Positions 1-5,048 are shown, numbered from the stretch's first letter. The stretch is 5,565 nt of DNA from an uncultured Actinomycetes bacterium (GCA_900313875.1 OMSY01000167.1:1-5565); one strand, 5' to 3'. Translations and numbers: made by a program. Notes: generated from the letters alone by a model not told the origin.

Positions 1-83
1 CCGGGAATCACGAGGAAGGCAAGCGCGCACGCGCAGAGCATGGATAAGAGGATACAAAGGGGGTGTCTTCTGAATGTAGCCAT
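1..83 (-). CDS. N-terminus of a secreted or membrane protein (partial, runs off left edge)
   Basis: Reading leftward from ATG at 83-81 gives an open frame of 27 full codons to the window edge. The peptide starts MATFRRHPLCILLSMLCACA and continues LAFLVIPG. It has the shape of a Sec signal peptide or N-terminal anchor: two Arg and a His near the start, then about 18 hydrophobic residues. There are two cysteines in the hydrophobic stretch, but no full lipobox is visible before the edge. The frame has no upstream in-frame start close by. Possible Shine-Dalgarno sequences are AGAAGGG about 12 bases upstream and GCAGG closer in. A good extended -10 promoter lies about 100 bases upstream at 183-191. 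The mature protein is outside the window, so the function is unknown. The signal-peptide reading is fairly secure; the exact start less so. Confidence 0.6.
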   Translation of the reverse strand, partial: MATFRRHPLCILLSMLCACALAFLVIP

Positions 84-154
84 TTGCCTGCAATACCCTT
101 CTGATGTCGTTAGTCGTGCGGTTCAAGTGCAATTGATGATGTGATGAGGGCACA

Positions 155-175
155 CAGGACCCGGCACAGGTCCTG
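155..175 (-). other. Stem-loop at the predicted mRNA 5' end of the left gene
   Basis: Perfect 7-bp inverted repeat CAGGACC (155-161) and GGTCCTG (169-175) with a 7-base loop. The promoter at 183-191 would start transcripts at about 176-178, so this hairpin would sit at the extreme 5' end of the leftward mRNA. Such 5' hairpins can protect mRNA from decay. That role is inference. Confidence 0.45.
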
Positions 176-182
176 CACGCGG

Positions 183-191
183 ATTATAGCA
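183..191 (-). promoter_or_regulatory. Extended -10 promoter (TGC-TATAAT), leftward
   Basis: On the minus strand the sequence TGCTATAAT is present: a perfect -10 hexamer with the TGn extension, the best promoter match in the window. No good -35 box lies 16-18 bases upstream, which is tolerated by extended -10 promoters. A perfect 8-bp palindrome TGACGTCA (211-218) is centred near -38 and could be an activator site. Transcription would start near 176-178 and give a leader of about 95 bases before the ATG at 83. Confidence 0.5.
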
Positions 192-228
192 CAAGCCATC
201 TGGAAGAAGATGACGTCACAGGCTGACC

Positions 229-251
229 GCACCCCGAGCAGGCGGGGATGC
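229..251. other. Short GC-rich stem-loop
   Basis: GCACCCCG (229-236) faces CGGGGATGC (243-251) across a 6-base loop: 5 bp perfect, then 3 more bp past one bulged A at 248. It is the second of four hairpins in the 84-410 spacer. No function is evident and no T-tract follows on either strand. Confidence 0.3.
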
Positions 252-256
252 ACTCA

Positions 257-287
257 CAATGGTGAAACAGGGCCTGTTTTGCCATTG
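257..287. repeat. 31-base near-perfect palindrome
   Basis: All 15 positions either side of the central G271 can pair. The outer arms are CAATGG (257-262) and CCATTG (282-287); the inner arms are AAACAGG (265-271 region) and CCTGTTT (273-279). Positions 263/281 and 264/280 are T-G and G-T, which are wobbles in plus-strand RNA but A-C mismatches in minus-strand RNA. It could be a cruciform-forming or protein-binding palindrome, or a plus-strand terminator with only a short T run. There is no gene on the plus strand for it to end. Confidence 0.45.
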
Positions 288-305
288 AATGGGACCCGGA
301 TGCCC

Positions 306-375
306 GATGGCACACCGCTCCCGGGAAAGTGCCTGCCACGTATGGCACGCTCCTCCCCGGAAGAGGTGTGCCATC
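306..375 (-). ncRNA. Long rod-like hairpin, probably a minus-strand RNA structure or repeat element
   Basis: Perfect 11-bp outer arms GATGGCACACC (306-316) and GGTGTGCCATC (365-375). After one mismatch (317/364), positions 318-329 and 352-363 pair continuously for 12 bp if read as minus-strand RNA. Three of these pairs (320/361, 326/355, 328/353) are G-U wobbles on the minus strand but A-C clashes on the plus strand, which argues for minus-strand RNA. At the tip, UGCCA and UGGCA (334-338/343-347) enclose a UACG loop. The element lies just beyond the terminator of the NlpC/P60 gene. No T-tract follows, so it is not a standard terminator. It may be an sRNA, an mRNA 3' element or a REP-like palindrome. 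I see no convincing promoter of its own. Confidence 0.4.
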
Positions 376-410
376 CAAAGCCCCGCCATATGGACAACCC
401 GAAATGCCGG

Positions 411-455
411 AAAACAAACCGGCCCCGTCAAGATGATCCTTGGCGGGGCCGGTTT
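411..455 (-). terminator. Rho-independent terminator of the NlpC/P60 gene
   Basis: Perfect 12-bp inverted repeat AAACCGGCCCCG (416-427) and CGGGGCCGGTTT (444-455), extended inward by CAAG/CTTG past one non-Watson-Crick position (428/443). In the leftward direction the stem runs into TTTGTTTT (418-411), a proper U-tract. It begins 14 bases after the NlpC/P60 stop codon, so it ends that transcript. Confidence 0.85.
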
Positions 456-469
456 CTGATTCAACAGGA

Positions 470-1594
470 CTAGTTGGGGCGCACGATCTTCATGTTGCTC
501 TGGACATCGCTCTGAATGACGCCCACGCCCTCCGTGGCGGCATGGATCATCTGGCCATCACCGACATAGATACCACAGTGACCGCCGCCCTCGGTGACGC
601 AGACGTCGCCGGGCTGGGGATCGCTCACCGCAGAGTAACGGGACAGGGAGCTGGACGTATATGCATGCCCATAACTACCGGTATAGGCATAGCTCACGAG
701 ACCCGAGCAATCGAACGCGGAGGAGCTGGAAGCGCCCCAGACATAGGATGCACCAAGGCTTGCGTAGGCGCGGTCGAGAATCGATGAGCCGGAGATGCGA
801 CTGGAGGAACCCGAAGACGAGGAGCTGGAGCCACCACCGCCGCCCGCGCTCACTGCATCGGAGACCGCTGCTGCAGCAGCAGGACCTGCAGCACCGTTCT
901 GTATGGCGGCGACGATCTCATCCTCGCTCATCCCATTGGACTGCATCTCATTGACCGTCCGTTCGAGCAAGGTGGCCTGCTGCTCGGAATTGAGGGTGTT
1001 CAGCCTCTCGGTGTTCGCGGCAACCAGCGCCTCGGCTTGCGCACGGGCGGCCTCGGCCTCAGCCATGGCCTCTTCCGCAACTTCGCGTTTCTCCTCGGCT
1101 ACAGCCCGAGCCTCCTGCGCCTGCCTGGAAAGCTCCTTGGTCTGGGCCACATATTGCTGGTCCTCCTTGTTGAGGGCGTTGAGTGTATCCCACGTGGTCA
1201 CGAAATCATCGAAGGAGTCCGCGCCAAGAAGAACGTCGAGGAACGTGCTCGCACCGGTTCGGTACATGCTCTTCGCACGGGTACCGAGCCTGCCCTGAAG
1301 GGATGCCTTCTGCGCCTCCGCAGCCTCGTATGCGGCTTGCGCCTGGTTCATCTCCTCGGTCGCCTCATCATGACGGTTCATAGCTTCGTAATACGCATCC
1401 GATGCCCTGTCCAGCTCGGCCTGACTCGCCTCGAGCTGCGCCCTGACGGTGTCGATGTCATCCGCATGAGCCTGGGCGGGTGTACCGAGCACGCAGACTG
1501 CGGCCGCGAGAAGGAACGCGATCAGGACGGGGAGAGCCGGGAACCGGCAGGGACGTATTGCTTCCTTGGAATCCATTCGCAACACCTGTTTCAT
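470..1594 (-). CDS. Secreted coiled-coil NlpC/P60 peptidoglycan endopeptidase (CwlO/PcsB-like)
   Basis: Predicted to cut peptide stems in peptidoglycan outside the cell, as NlpC/P60 hydrolases do (typically D-Glu-diamino acid bonds). 374 residues. Residues 1-42 form a signal peptide (hydrophobic stretch LPVLIAFLLAAAVCVLG, likely cut after AQA). Residues about 45-210 are a long Ala/Glu/Gln-rich coiled coil broken by a TFLDVLLGADSFDDFV segment, the layout of CwlO/PcsB N-terminal domains. A low-complexity Gly/Ser linker (GGGGGSSSSSSGSSS) leads to the NlpC/P60 domain at about 271-374, with catalytic Cys296 in DCSGL, His339 in GGGHCGIYVG and His351 in MIHA. All three residues are intact, so it should be active. 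I chose ATG at 1594 because AAGG lies 7 bases upstream and the signal peptide then starts correctly; an in-frame TTG at 1642 adds 16 unlikely residues and ATG 1576 is also possible. In relatives, coiled coils of this kind take activation signals from FtsEX; no ftsEX is in the window. A strong terminator follows. Confidence 0.9.
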   Translation of the reverse strand: MKQVLRMDSKEAIRPCRFPALPVLIAFLLAAAVCVLGTPAQAHADDIDTVRAQLEASQAELDRASDAYYEAMNRHDEATEEMNQAQAAYEAAEAQKASLQGRLGTRAKSMYRTGASTFLDVLLGADSFDDFVTTWDTLNALNKEDQQYVAQTKELSRQAQEARAVAEEKREVAEEAMAEAEAARAQAEALVAANTERLNTLNSEQQATLLERTVNEMQSNGMSEDEIVAAIQNGAAGPAAAAAVSDAVSAGGGGGSSSSSSGSSSRISGSSILDRAYASLGASYVWGASSSSAFDCSGLVSYAYTGSYGHAYTSSSLSRYSAVSDPQPGDVCVTEGGGHCGIYVGDGQMIHAATEGVGVIQSDVQSNMKIVRPN

Positions 1595-1663
1595 CAAATC
1601 GCCTTGTCGAGCGGAGCCTTCCCAATGGCTTGCCCGCTCCAATCTGAATCACCATCGTTGAAA

Positions 1664-1672
1664 ATGCTAACA
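1664..1672 (-). promoter_or_regulatory. Possible extended -10 of the NlpC/P60 gene
   Basis: The minus strand reads TGTTAGCAT: a TGn extension and a -10 with 4 of 6 consensus bases. No good -35 box is present. Transcripts would start near 1657, leaving a leader of about 60 bases. A 5-bp hairpin GGGTC-CGCA-GACCC (1692-1705) covers the -35 position and could be an operator or a weak terminator of read-through from the gene upstream. Confidence 0.3.
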
Positions 1673-1793
1673 CAAGCAGAGGGAAAACCTTGGGTCCGCA
1701 GACCCTGTAAAATCCCTTGTCGGCAATTACGACCATTCCCGGATTCATTCGGCACATCCACGAGACAGCATATGGAGAGTCTATGGGGATTGC

Positions 1794-1854
1794 CTGAAAC
1801 AGGCCGCGGTTATGTGTGGCCTACCTGAAACGACCTGTGAAGGCCAGCTGAAAC
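1794..1854 (-). repeat. Three GTTTCAG repeats in the gap upstream of the NlpC/P60 gene
   Basis: GTTTCAG occurs three times on the minus strand at 1854-1848, 1831-1825 and 1800-1794, with starts 23 and 31 bases apart. The first two copies share a further GGCC a few bases on. A 6-bp inverted repeat TGGCCT (1817-1822)/AGGCCA (1841-1846) spans the middle copy. They lie in the 371-base gene-free gap 1595-1965, which otherwise shows the weak promoter at 1664-1672, a small hairpin at 1692-1705 and no clear terminator for the gene ending at 1966. The repeats could be protein-binding sites. Chance occurrence is not excluded. Confidence 0.35.
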
Positions 1855-1965
1855 ATCTCTGGAAAGCACCTCAAGAAGCGCTCGCACACGTGGAAACAAT
1901 CTCGGCGAAAATCCTGCGAGCAGCCCCCGACACACCCAAGAGCGGCAAAACGCCTGCTTGAAGCC

Positions 1966-2874
1966 CTACCGGGACCAAGCGGTGCAGAAAGCGTCGAGCA
2001 ACGACACCGCGATATGCTGCTGCTCGCGCACCGTCGGATGCCCGACATCTGCAAAGTACGACTCATCGATGCAGATGCGGAGGCGCAGCGAGGTCCCCCG
2101 GATGGCGGCCAGGGCGGTCTCGAGCCGCCCGACGAACGTCGGGTCATCGGAGAACTGGACCGAGGGAAGCCCCCGGACACCCTTCTCCCGACCAAGGAAG
2201 ACCTCGATGAGCAAGGTCGCCTCAGTGGGCGCCTCCTCCATGGTCTCCGCAGAGGCGACGCGGGAAGCGGCGGTGGTCGCGAAGGCGAGGTTGGCGATGC
2301 GGGAGGCGATGAGACAGCAGGGACGGTCGACGCCGAAGAAGCAGACTTCCGCTTCCTCGAGCACCTCGGCAGCTCGCGCATACCCTGCGCGGGCAGCTGA
2401 ATGAGGGTGGGTGTCCTTGCCCTCCCAGACGTGCCGGAGACGCAGAAGCGCCTGGAAGGTCCATGAGCCGGCGATACCGTCGGGATCGATGCCGACGTTC
2501 GCCTGGAACTCGCGCAATGCACGCTCCGTCGAGGCGCCGAAGATGCCATCGGCATCGCCACAGGTGAACCCGAGCACGTTGAGCGCGTTCTGGAGCAGGC
2601 GGACATCGCTGCCATGGAAATAGGGGAACCTGAGGAACAGGGTACGGTCCCCGAGATGGAAGGTGGCGTTCACCAGGGCGACCCAACACTCGTCATCCAC
2701 GATCTCGTCGGACTTGAGACCGGCATCTTCACGGAAGGCACGGACAGCGGTGGCGGTGGCAGAATCGAACTCCCCGTCGATACCCCGCTGGCCCAGGTCG
2801 AATCCGAGCGTGCGCAGGCGCTTCTGGATATCCTCGACCGCCGGACCCTTCTGTCCAATCCCGATAGGCTTCAA
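1966..2874 (-). CDS. CwlM-like protein: two peptidoglycan-binding domains plus degenerate amidase remnant
   Basis: 302 residues, no signal peptide or membrane segment, so probably cytoplasmic. Residues about 8-67 and 88-146 are two PG_binding_1 domains (VEDIQKRLRTLGFD, then VRLLQNALNVLGF with DGIFGASTERALREFQ and DGIAG). The stretch TFHLGDRTLFLRF linking them, and the second domain, resemble mycobacterial CwlM as I remember it. In Mycobacterium CwlM is cytoplasmic, catalytically dead, phosphorylated by PknB and activates MurA. The C-terminal part (about 160-300) reads like a worn Amidase_3 fold. The first zinc-site segment is missing, the usual SIHAN region is IEVFLG, and the usual catalytic Glu strand is ICIDESYF, with Asp at the Glu position, as in CwlM. 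It is about 100 residues shorter than CwlM. Activity as an amidase is therefore unlikely; a regulatory or binding role is inferred. Start: TTG 2874 has GGAAGG 6 bases upstream and opens directly into the first domain. An in-frame TTG at 2910 (314 residues) has no visible RBS. Confidence 0.8.
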   Translation of the reverse strand: MKPIGIGQKGPAVEDIQKRLRTLGFDLGQRGIDGEFDSATATAVRAFREDAGLKSDEIVDDECWVALVNATFHLGDRTLFLRFPYFHGSDVRLLQNALNVLGFTCGDADGIFGASTERALREFQANVGIDPDGIAGSWTFQALLRLRHVWEGKDTHPHSAARAGYARAAEVLEEAEVCFFGVDRPCCLIASRIANLAFATTAASRVASAETMEEAPTEATLLIEVFLGREKGVRGLPSVQFSDDPTFVGRLETALAAIRGTSLRLRICIDESYFADVGHPTVREQQHIAVSLLDAFCTAWSR

Positions 2875-2880
2875 GTCGTT

Positions 2881-2886
2881 CCTTCC
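2881..2886 (-). promoter_or_regulatory. Ribosome binding site fixing a TTG start
   Basis: GGAAGG on the minus strand, six bases before TTG 2874-2872. The upstream in-frame TTG at 2910 and GTG at 2901 have nothing comparable, so this site decides the start of the CwlM-like protein. Confidence 0.6.
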
Positions 2887-2903
2887 GTTCCCTTCGAACA
2901 CAT

Positions 2904-2951
2904 GGTCCAAACCGGACCGTCCCCGGGTGGTTCCATCACCCCTGGAACCAC
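2904..2951 (-). other. Two stem-loops in the leader of the CwlM-like gene
   Basis: The larger is a perfect 9-bp stem, GTGGTTCCA (2927-2935) and TGGAACCAC (2943-2951), with a 7-base loop. The smaller is GGTCC (2904-2908)/GGACC (2914-2918) with a 5-base loop. Both lie between the stop of the prenyl synthase and the start of the CwlM-like gene. Neither is followed by a leftward T-tract, so a standard terminator is unlikely. They may structure the 5' leader near the RBS or act as a U-less terminator for the upstream gene. Confidence 0.4.
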
Positions 2952-3012
2952 GGTACCGCGACGTAGATGGGCGGACATACCGGATCGACGATGCCGCCTA
3001 CCACGACAATCC

Positions 3013-3042
3013 ATCATACACGCGCGCACCATGACACGTCCA
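3013..3042 (-). promoter_or_regulatory. Possible promoter of the CwlM-like gene
   Basis: The minus strand carries TGGACG (3042-3037, 4 of 6 to the -35 consensus), an 18-base spacer, and TATGAT (3018-3013, 5 of 6 to the -10). Transcription would start near 3006, giving a leader of about 130 bases that contains the two stem-loops at 2904-2951. It lies after the stop of the prenyl synthase, so the CwlM-like gene may be independently expressed. Confidence 0.4.
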
Positions 3043-3053
3043 CGCCGAAAACC

Positions 3054-4076
3054 CTACGAGATGCGCTCGATGAAGAAGTCGGCCATCGAGAGGAGCAGCT
3101 CACGGCTATCGCTCCGGTCCGGGAAGGACCGCCGCAAACGCGTCTTGCCCTTCTCGACGAGGGTGCGGGCATATTCCTGCGCATACGCGATGGACCCACT
3201 CGCGTAGGCTATCCTCACCGCACGTTCGAGAAGGTCGGCCTCATCGGTACCGCGCTCGAGGATGCCCTTCAATTCATCGGCATCCGCAGAATGCCGAAGC
3301 GCATGGACCATGATCAGTGTACGCTTCCCTTCGGTGATGTCGCTGCGGAAATCCTTTCTGGTCGCCTCCTCCGTCCCGATGAGGTTGAGCAGGTCATCCT
3401 GGATCTGGAACGCGAGCCCCACCTCCGAGCCGAAGGTCCGCAGACCGCTGACCTGCTTCTCCGTACCTCCGCCCACGATGCCGCCGAGGGCCAGCGGAAC
3501 GGCAGCCGAGTAGAACGCGGTCTTGTGGTCGGCCATGAACAGATAATCCTCGATCGAGAGGTCGTAGACCCCATCACGTGCCCAGCCGATGTCGAGCGCC
3601 TGCCCCTCGACCGTACGCTTCATCATCTCGGATACCTCGTGTATGGCACGCACCTTCAGCGCATCATCGAGGGCGGGGTCATCGGCGATGGACCCACAGA
3701 CCTGCAGCAACACATAGTCACCCATGTTGAGCGCAGCCCCCACACCCTCGGTGCGATGCAGACAGGGCTTGCCCCGCCTGAGTTCGGATTCATCGGCTAT
3801 GTCGTCATGGATGAGCGCCGCGGTATGAAAGCTCTCAAGCGATGCGGCCGTCACCTCCGCCATATGGGGATCGCCACCGACAAGCTCGCAGGCGATCAGG
3901 CAGATGAGGGGGCGGAACCGTTTCCCCCCGTTGCCCATATAGATGCGGAGCGGTCCGAACAGGTAGGTCTCGAGCCCCTGATGCGCGGATTGCCCGTAGG
4001 GGGCCAGAAGCAGGTCATCGAACCTTCCCATATGCTCTTGCAGATACGTCTTGAAATCCATGGGTCCCCGTCTCAT
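3054..4076 (-). CDS. Polyprenyl diphosphate synthase (trans-isoprenyl chain elongation)
   Basis: Condenses allylic diphosphates with isopentenyl diphosphate to build a linear isoprenoid chain, in the cytoplasm. 340 residues, normal for the family. Motifs in order: GGKRFRP at 50-56 (IPP binding); first Asp-rich motif D91-D92-I-A-D95 followed by ESELRRGKP; HKTA at 184-187; second Asp-rich region QDDLLN at 226-231; GKRTL at 250-254. The residues 4 and 5 before the first motif are both Ala (86, 87), with no bulky stop residue, so the product is probably C20 or longer (GGPP or a quinone side chain). The last position of the second motif is Asn, not Asp; this also occurs in some GGPP synthases. ATG 4076 is chosen because TGGAGG lies 7 bases upstream; ATG 4061 is an alternative. 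A 24-base palindrome sits directly upstream of the RBS, and operator-like palindromes lie near 4165-4194. Chain length cannot be fixed from sequence alone. Confidence 0.93.
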   Translation of the reverse strand: MRRGPMDFKTYLQEHMGRFDDLLLAPYGQSAHQGLETYLFGPLRIYMGNGGKRFRPLICLIACELVGGDPHMAEVTAASLESFHTAALIHDDIADESELRRGKPCLHRTEGVGAALNMGDYVLLQVCGSIADDPALDDALKVRAIHEVSEMMKRTVEGQALDIGWARDGVYDLSIEDYLFMADHKTAFYSAAVPLALGGIVGGGTEKQVSGLRTFGSEVGLAFQIQDDLLNLIGTEEATRKDFRSDITEGKRTLIMVHALRHSADADELKGILERGTDEADLLERAVRIAYASGSIAYAQEYARTLVEKGKTRLRRSFPDRSDSRELLLSMADFFIERIS

Positions 4077-4083
4077 GCAGCAG

Positions 4084-4116
4084 CCTCCAGGTCATGTCAT
4101 CCGGAAGGATGACATG
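4084..4116 (-). promoter_or_regulatory. Strong RBS with an adjacent 24-base palindrome
   Basis: GGAGG (4088-4084 on the minus strand) serves the prenyl synthase. Four bases upstream stands a perfect 10-bp inverted repeat, CATGTCATCC (4093-4102) and GGATGACATG (4107-4116), around a 4-base loop. In the mRNA this hairpin would abut the RBS; as DNA it is a good dimer-binding site. Either way it probably affects expression of the prenyl synthase (inference). Confidence 0.55.
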
Positions 4117-4164
4117 TCGATACCGCTCCATAGCCATTCAAAGGACAGGTATCACCGAAAACAC

Positions 4165-4194
4165 ATGGTACCATCATAGCGTCGATGGTCCCAT
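4165..4194. promoter_or_regulatory. Twin 10-bp palindromes in the divergent region (operator candidate)
   Basis: ATGGTACCAT (4165-4174, perfect palindrome) and ATGGTCCCAT (4185-4194, one base different) lie exactly 20 bases apart, about two helical turns. The first overlaps a leftward -10-like TATGAT (4178-4173) that could serve the prenyl synthase; its -35 is poor. This looks like a two-site operator between the divergent prenyl synthase and larB genes. The regulator is unknown. Confidence 0.4.
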
Positions 4195-4206
4195 CTCATC
4201 AGGCTG

Positions 4207-4243
4207 TGGACACACCATCTGCCCGCGCCCGGTATCGGGCAGA
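4207..4243 (+). promoter_or_regulatory. Possible larB promoter and hairpin
   Basis: TGGACA (4207-4212) matches 5 of 6 bases of the -35 consensus, but the candidate -10 sites (GGTATC at 4231-4236, TATCGG at 4233-4238) are weak. Overlapping it is a perfect 8-bp inverted repeat TCTGCCCG (4218-4225)/CGGGCAGA (4236-4243). GCCCG is present twice (4221-4225 and 4227-4231), so two alternative 5' arms compete for one CGGGC. It could be an operator or a switching leader hairpin, depending on where transcription starts. Confidence 0.25.
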
Positions 4244-4300
4244 CCATGACCACGCCATCTTCGTGCGGATTCATGATGAACAGACCGAAAGGAGCCTACC

Positions 4301-5032
4301 ATGGCCGACGGCACAGCAGGGGTCTTCACTCCCGACCATGAGCGCGAGGCGCGCTGCGGCTTCGCAGAGGTGGTCTTCGCAGAAGGCAAGACCGCCGCGC
4401 ACGTGTGCTCCATCGCCGAACGCATCATCGACCGCAGCGGCTACGTCCTGATGACCCGGGTCCGTCCCGACCAGGAAGAAGCGCTCGCAGCCCGCTTCGA
4501 CGACCTCGTGGCCCTTCCCTCCTGCCGGCTCGCGCTCATCGACAGGCGCCCGGACGGCCTCGGCACACGGAACCTGCCCGCCGACGAGGACCTGAAGGTC
4601 GCACGGCTGCTCGAAGGCGGTATCGGCCAGGTGATGGTCGCCTGCGCTGGCACAAGCGACCTCCCCGTCGCACGCGAGGCTGCCATCACCGCGCGTTTCA
4701 TGGGTTCAGCCGTGCAGCTCATCGCCGACATCGGGATAGCGGGCATACACCGCCTGCTCGCCCATGAGGACGACCTGCGCCGTGCGCGCGCCATCGCCGT
4801 CGTCGCCGGGATGGAGGGCGCGTTGCCCTCCGCCGTGGCAGGCCTCGTGGACGTCCCCGTGATCGCCGTCCCCACAAGCGTCGGGTACGGTGCGAGCTTC
4901 GGTGGCCTGGCCGCATTGCTCGGCATGCTGAACTCGTGCGCAGGCGGCGTGAGCGTCGTCAACATAGACAACGGCTTCGGCGCCGGGCAGATCCTCGACC
5001 GCATCAACCGACCACCTGCACGGTTCTCGTGA
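4301..5032 (+). CDS. larB: Nickel pincer cofactor biosynthesis protein LarB
   Basis: LarB carboxylates the pyridine ring of nicotinic acid adenine dinucleotide and hydrolyses its phosphoanhydride bond, the first step to the nickel-pincer nucleotide cofactor of lactate racemase (LarA) and related enzymes. LarE and LarC follow in the pathway. 243 residues, normal length, cytoplasmic. The family blocks are all present: GFAEVVFAEGKT (20-31), AGTSDLPVAREA (116-127), DIGIAGIHRLL (143-153), VAGMEGALPSAVAGLV (168-183), VPTSVGYGASFGG (190-202), MLNSCAGGVSVVNIDNGFGAG (209-229). Cys213 and Glu172 match, with a constant offset of 8, the catalytic Cys221 and Glu180 that I recall for Lactiplantibacillus LarB. 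The C-terminal half resembles AIR carboxylase PurE, an older annotation for such genes. The start is firm: AAAGGAG (4288-4294) lies 6 bases before ATG, and an in-frame TGA lies eight codons upstream. No other lar gene is in the window. It is divergent from the prenyl synthase and convergent with aroE. Confidence 0.94.
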   Translation: MADGTAGVFTPDHEREARCGFAEVVFAEGKTAAHVCSIAERIIDRSGYVLMTRVRPDQEEALAARFDDLVALPSCRLALIDRRPDGLGTRNLPADEDLKVARLLEGGIGQVMVACAGTSDLPVAREAAITARFMGSAVQLIADIGIAGIHRLLAHEDDLRRARAIAVVAGMEGALPSAVAGLVDVPVIAVPTSVGYGASFGGLAALLGMLNSCAGGVSVVNIDNGFGAGQILDRINRPPARFS

Positions 5033-5048
5033 CGTCCTGCCGCACGGC

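Noticed and set aside
306..375. MITE or insertion element with GATGGCACACC terminal repeats
   Set aside because: No target-site duplication flanks the arms, and the pairing continues through the interior, which fits an RNA rod better.
141..473. Small open frames on both strands in the left spacer (also 184-417 and 216-464)
   Set aside because: They run through four hairpins and a terminator, have no convincing RBS and no recognisable protein character.
1692..1705. Terminator of the CwlM-like gene
   Set aside because: Only a 5-bp stem, about 260 bases after the stop, and the following T run is short and displaced. Kept only as a note in the promoter entry.
1037..1828. Plus-strand open frame of 263 codons
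   Set aside because: Antisense to the coiled-coil and signal peptide region of the NlpC/P60 gene, no RBS or family features.
1794..1854. CRISPR-like array from the repeated GTTTCAG
   Set aside because: The repeat is only 7 bases with irregular spacing of 23 and 31; no CRISPR repeat length or cas gene.
1938..1961. Hairpin just after the CwlM-like stop codon
   Set aside because: Only 3-4 bp segments separated by an internal loop, with no clear U-tract; too weak to call a terminator.
1821..2615. Minus-strand open frame of 264 codons
   Set aside because: Alternative frame of the CwlM-like gene, very rich in Ser and Arg as expected of a shifted GC-rich frame.
2967..4112. Long plus-strand open frame (381 codons)
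   Set aside because: It lies antisense to the prenyl synthase, whose motifs are intact; the frame reads as low-information sequence and has no recognisable family. It is a GC-rich shadow.
4301..5032. PurE-type phosphoribosylaminoimidazole carboxylase
   Set aside because: The N-terminal blocks and the MLNSCAGGV and NIDNGFGAG motifs are LarB-specific; only the C-terminal fold is shared with PurE.
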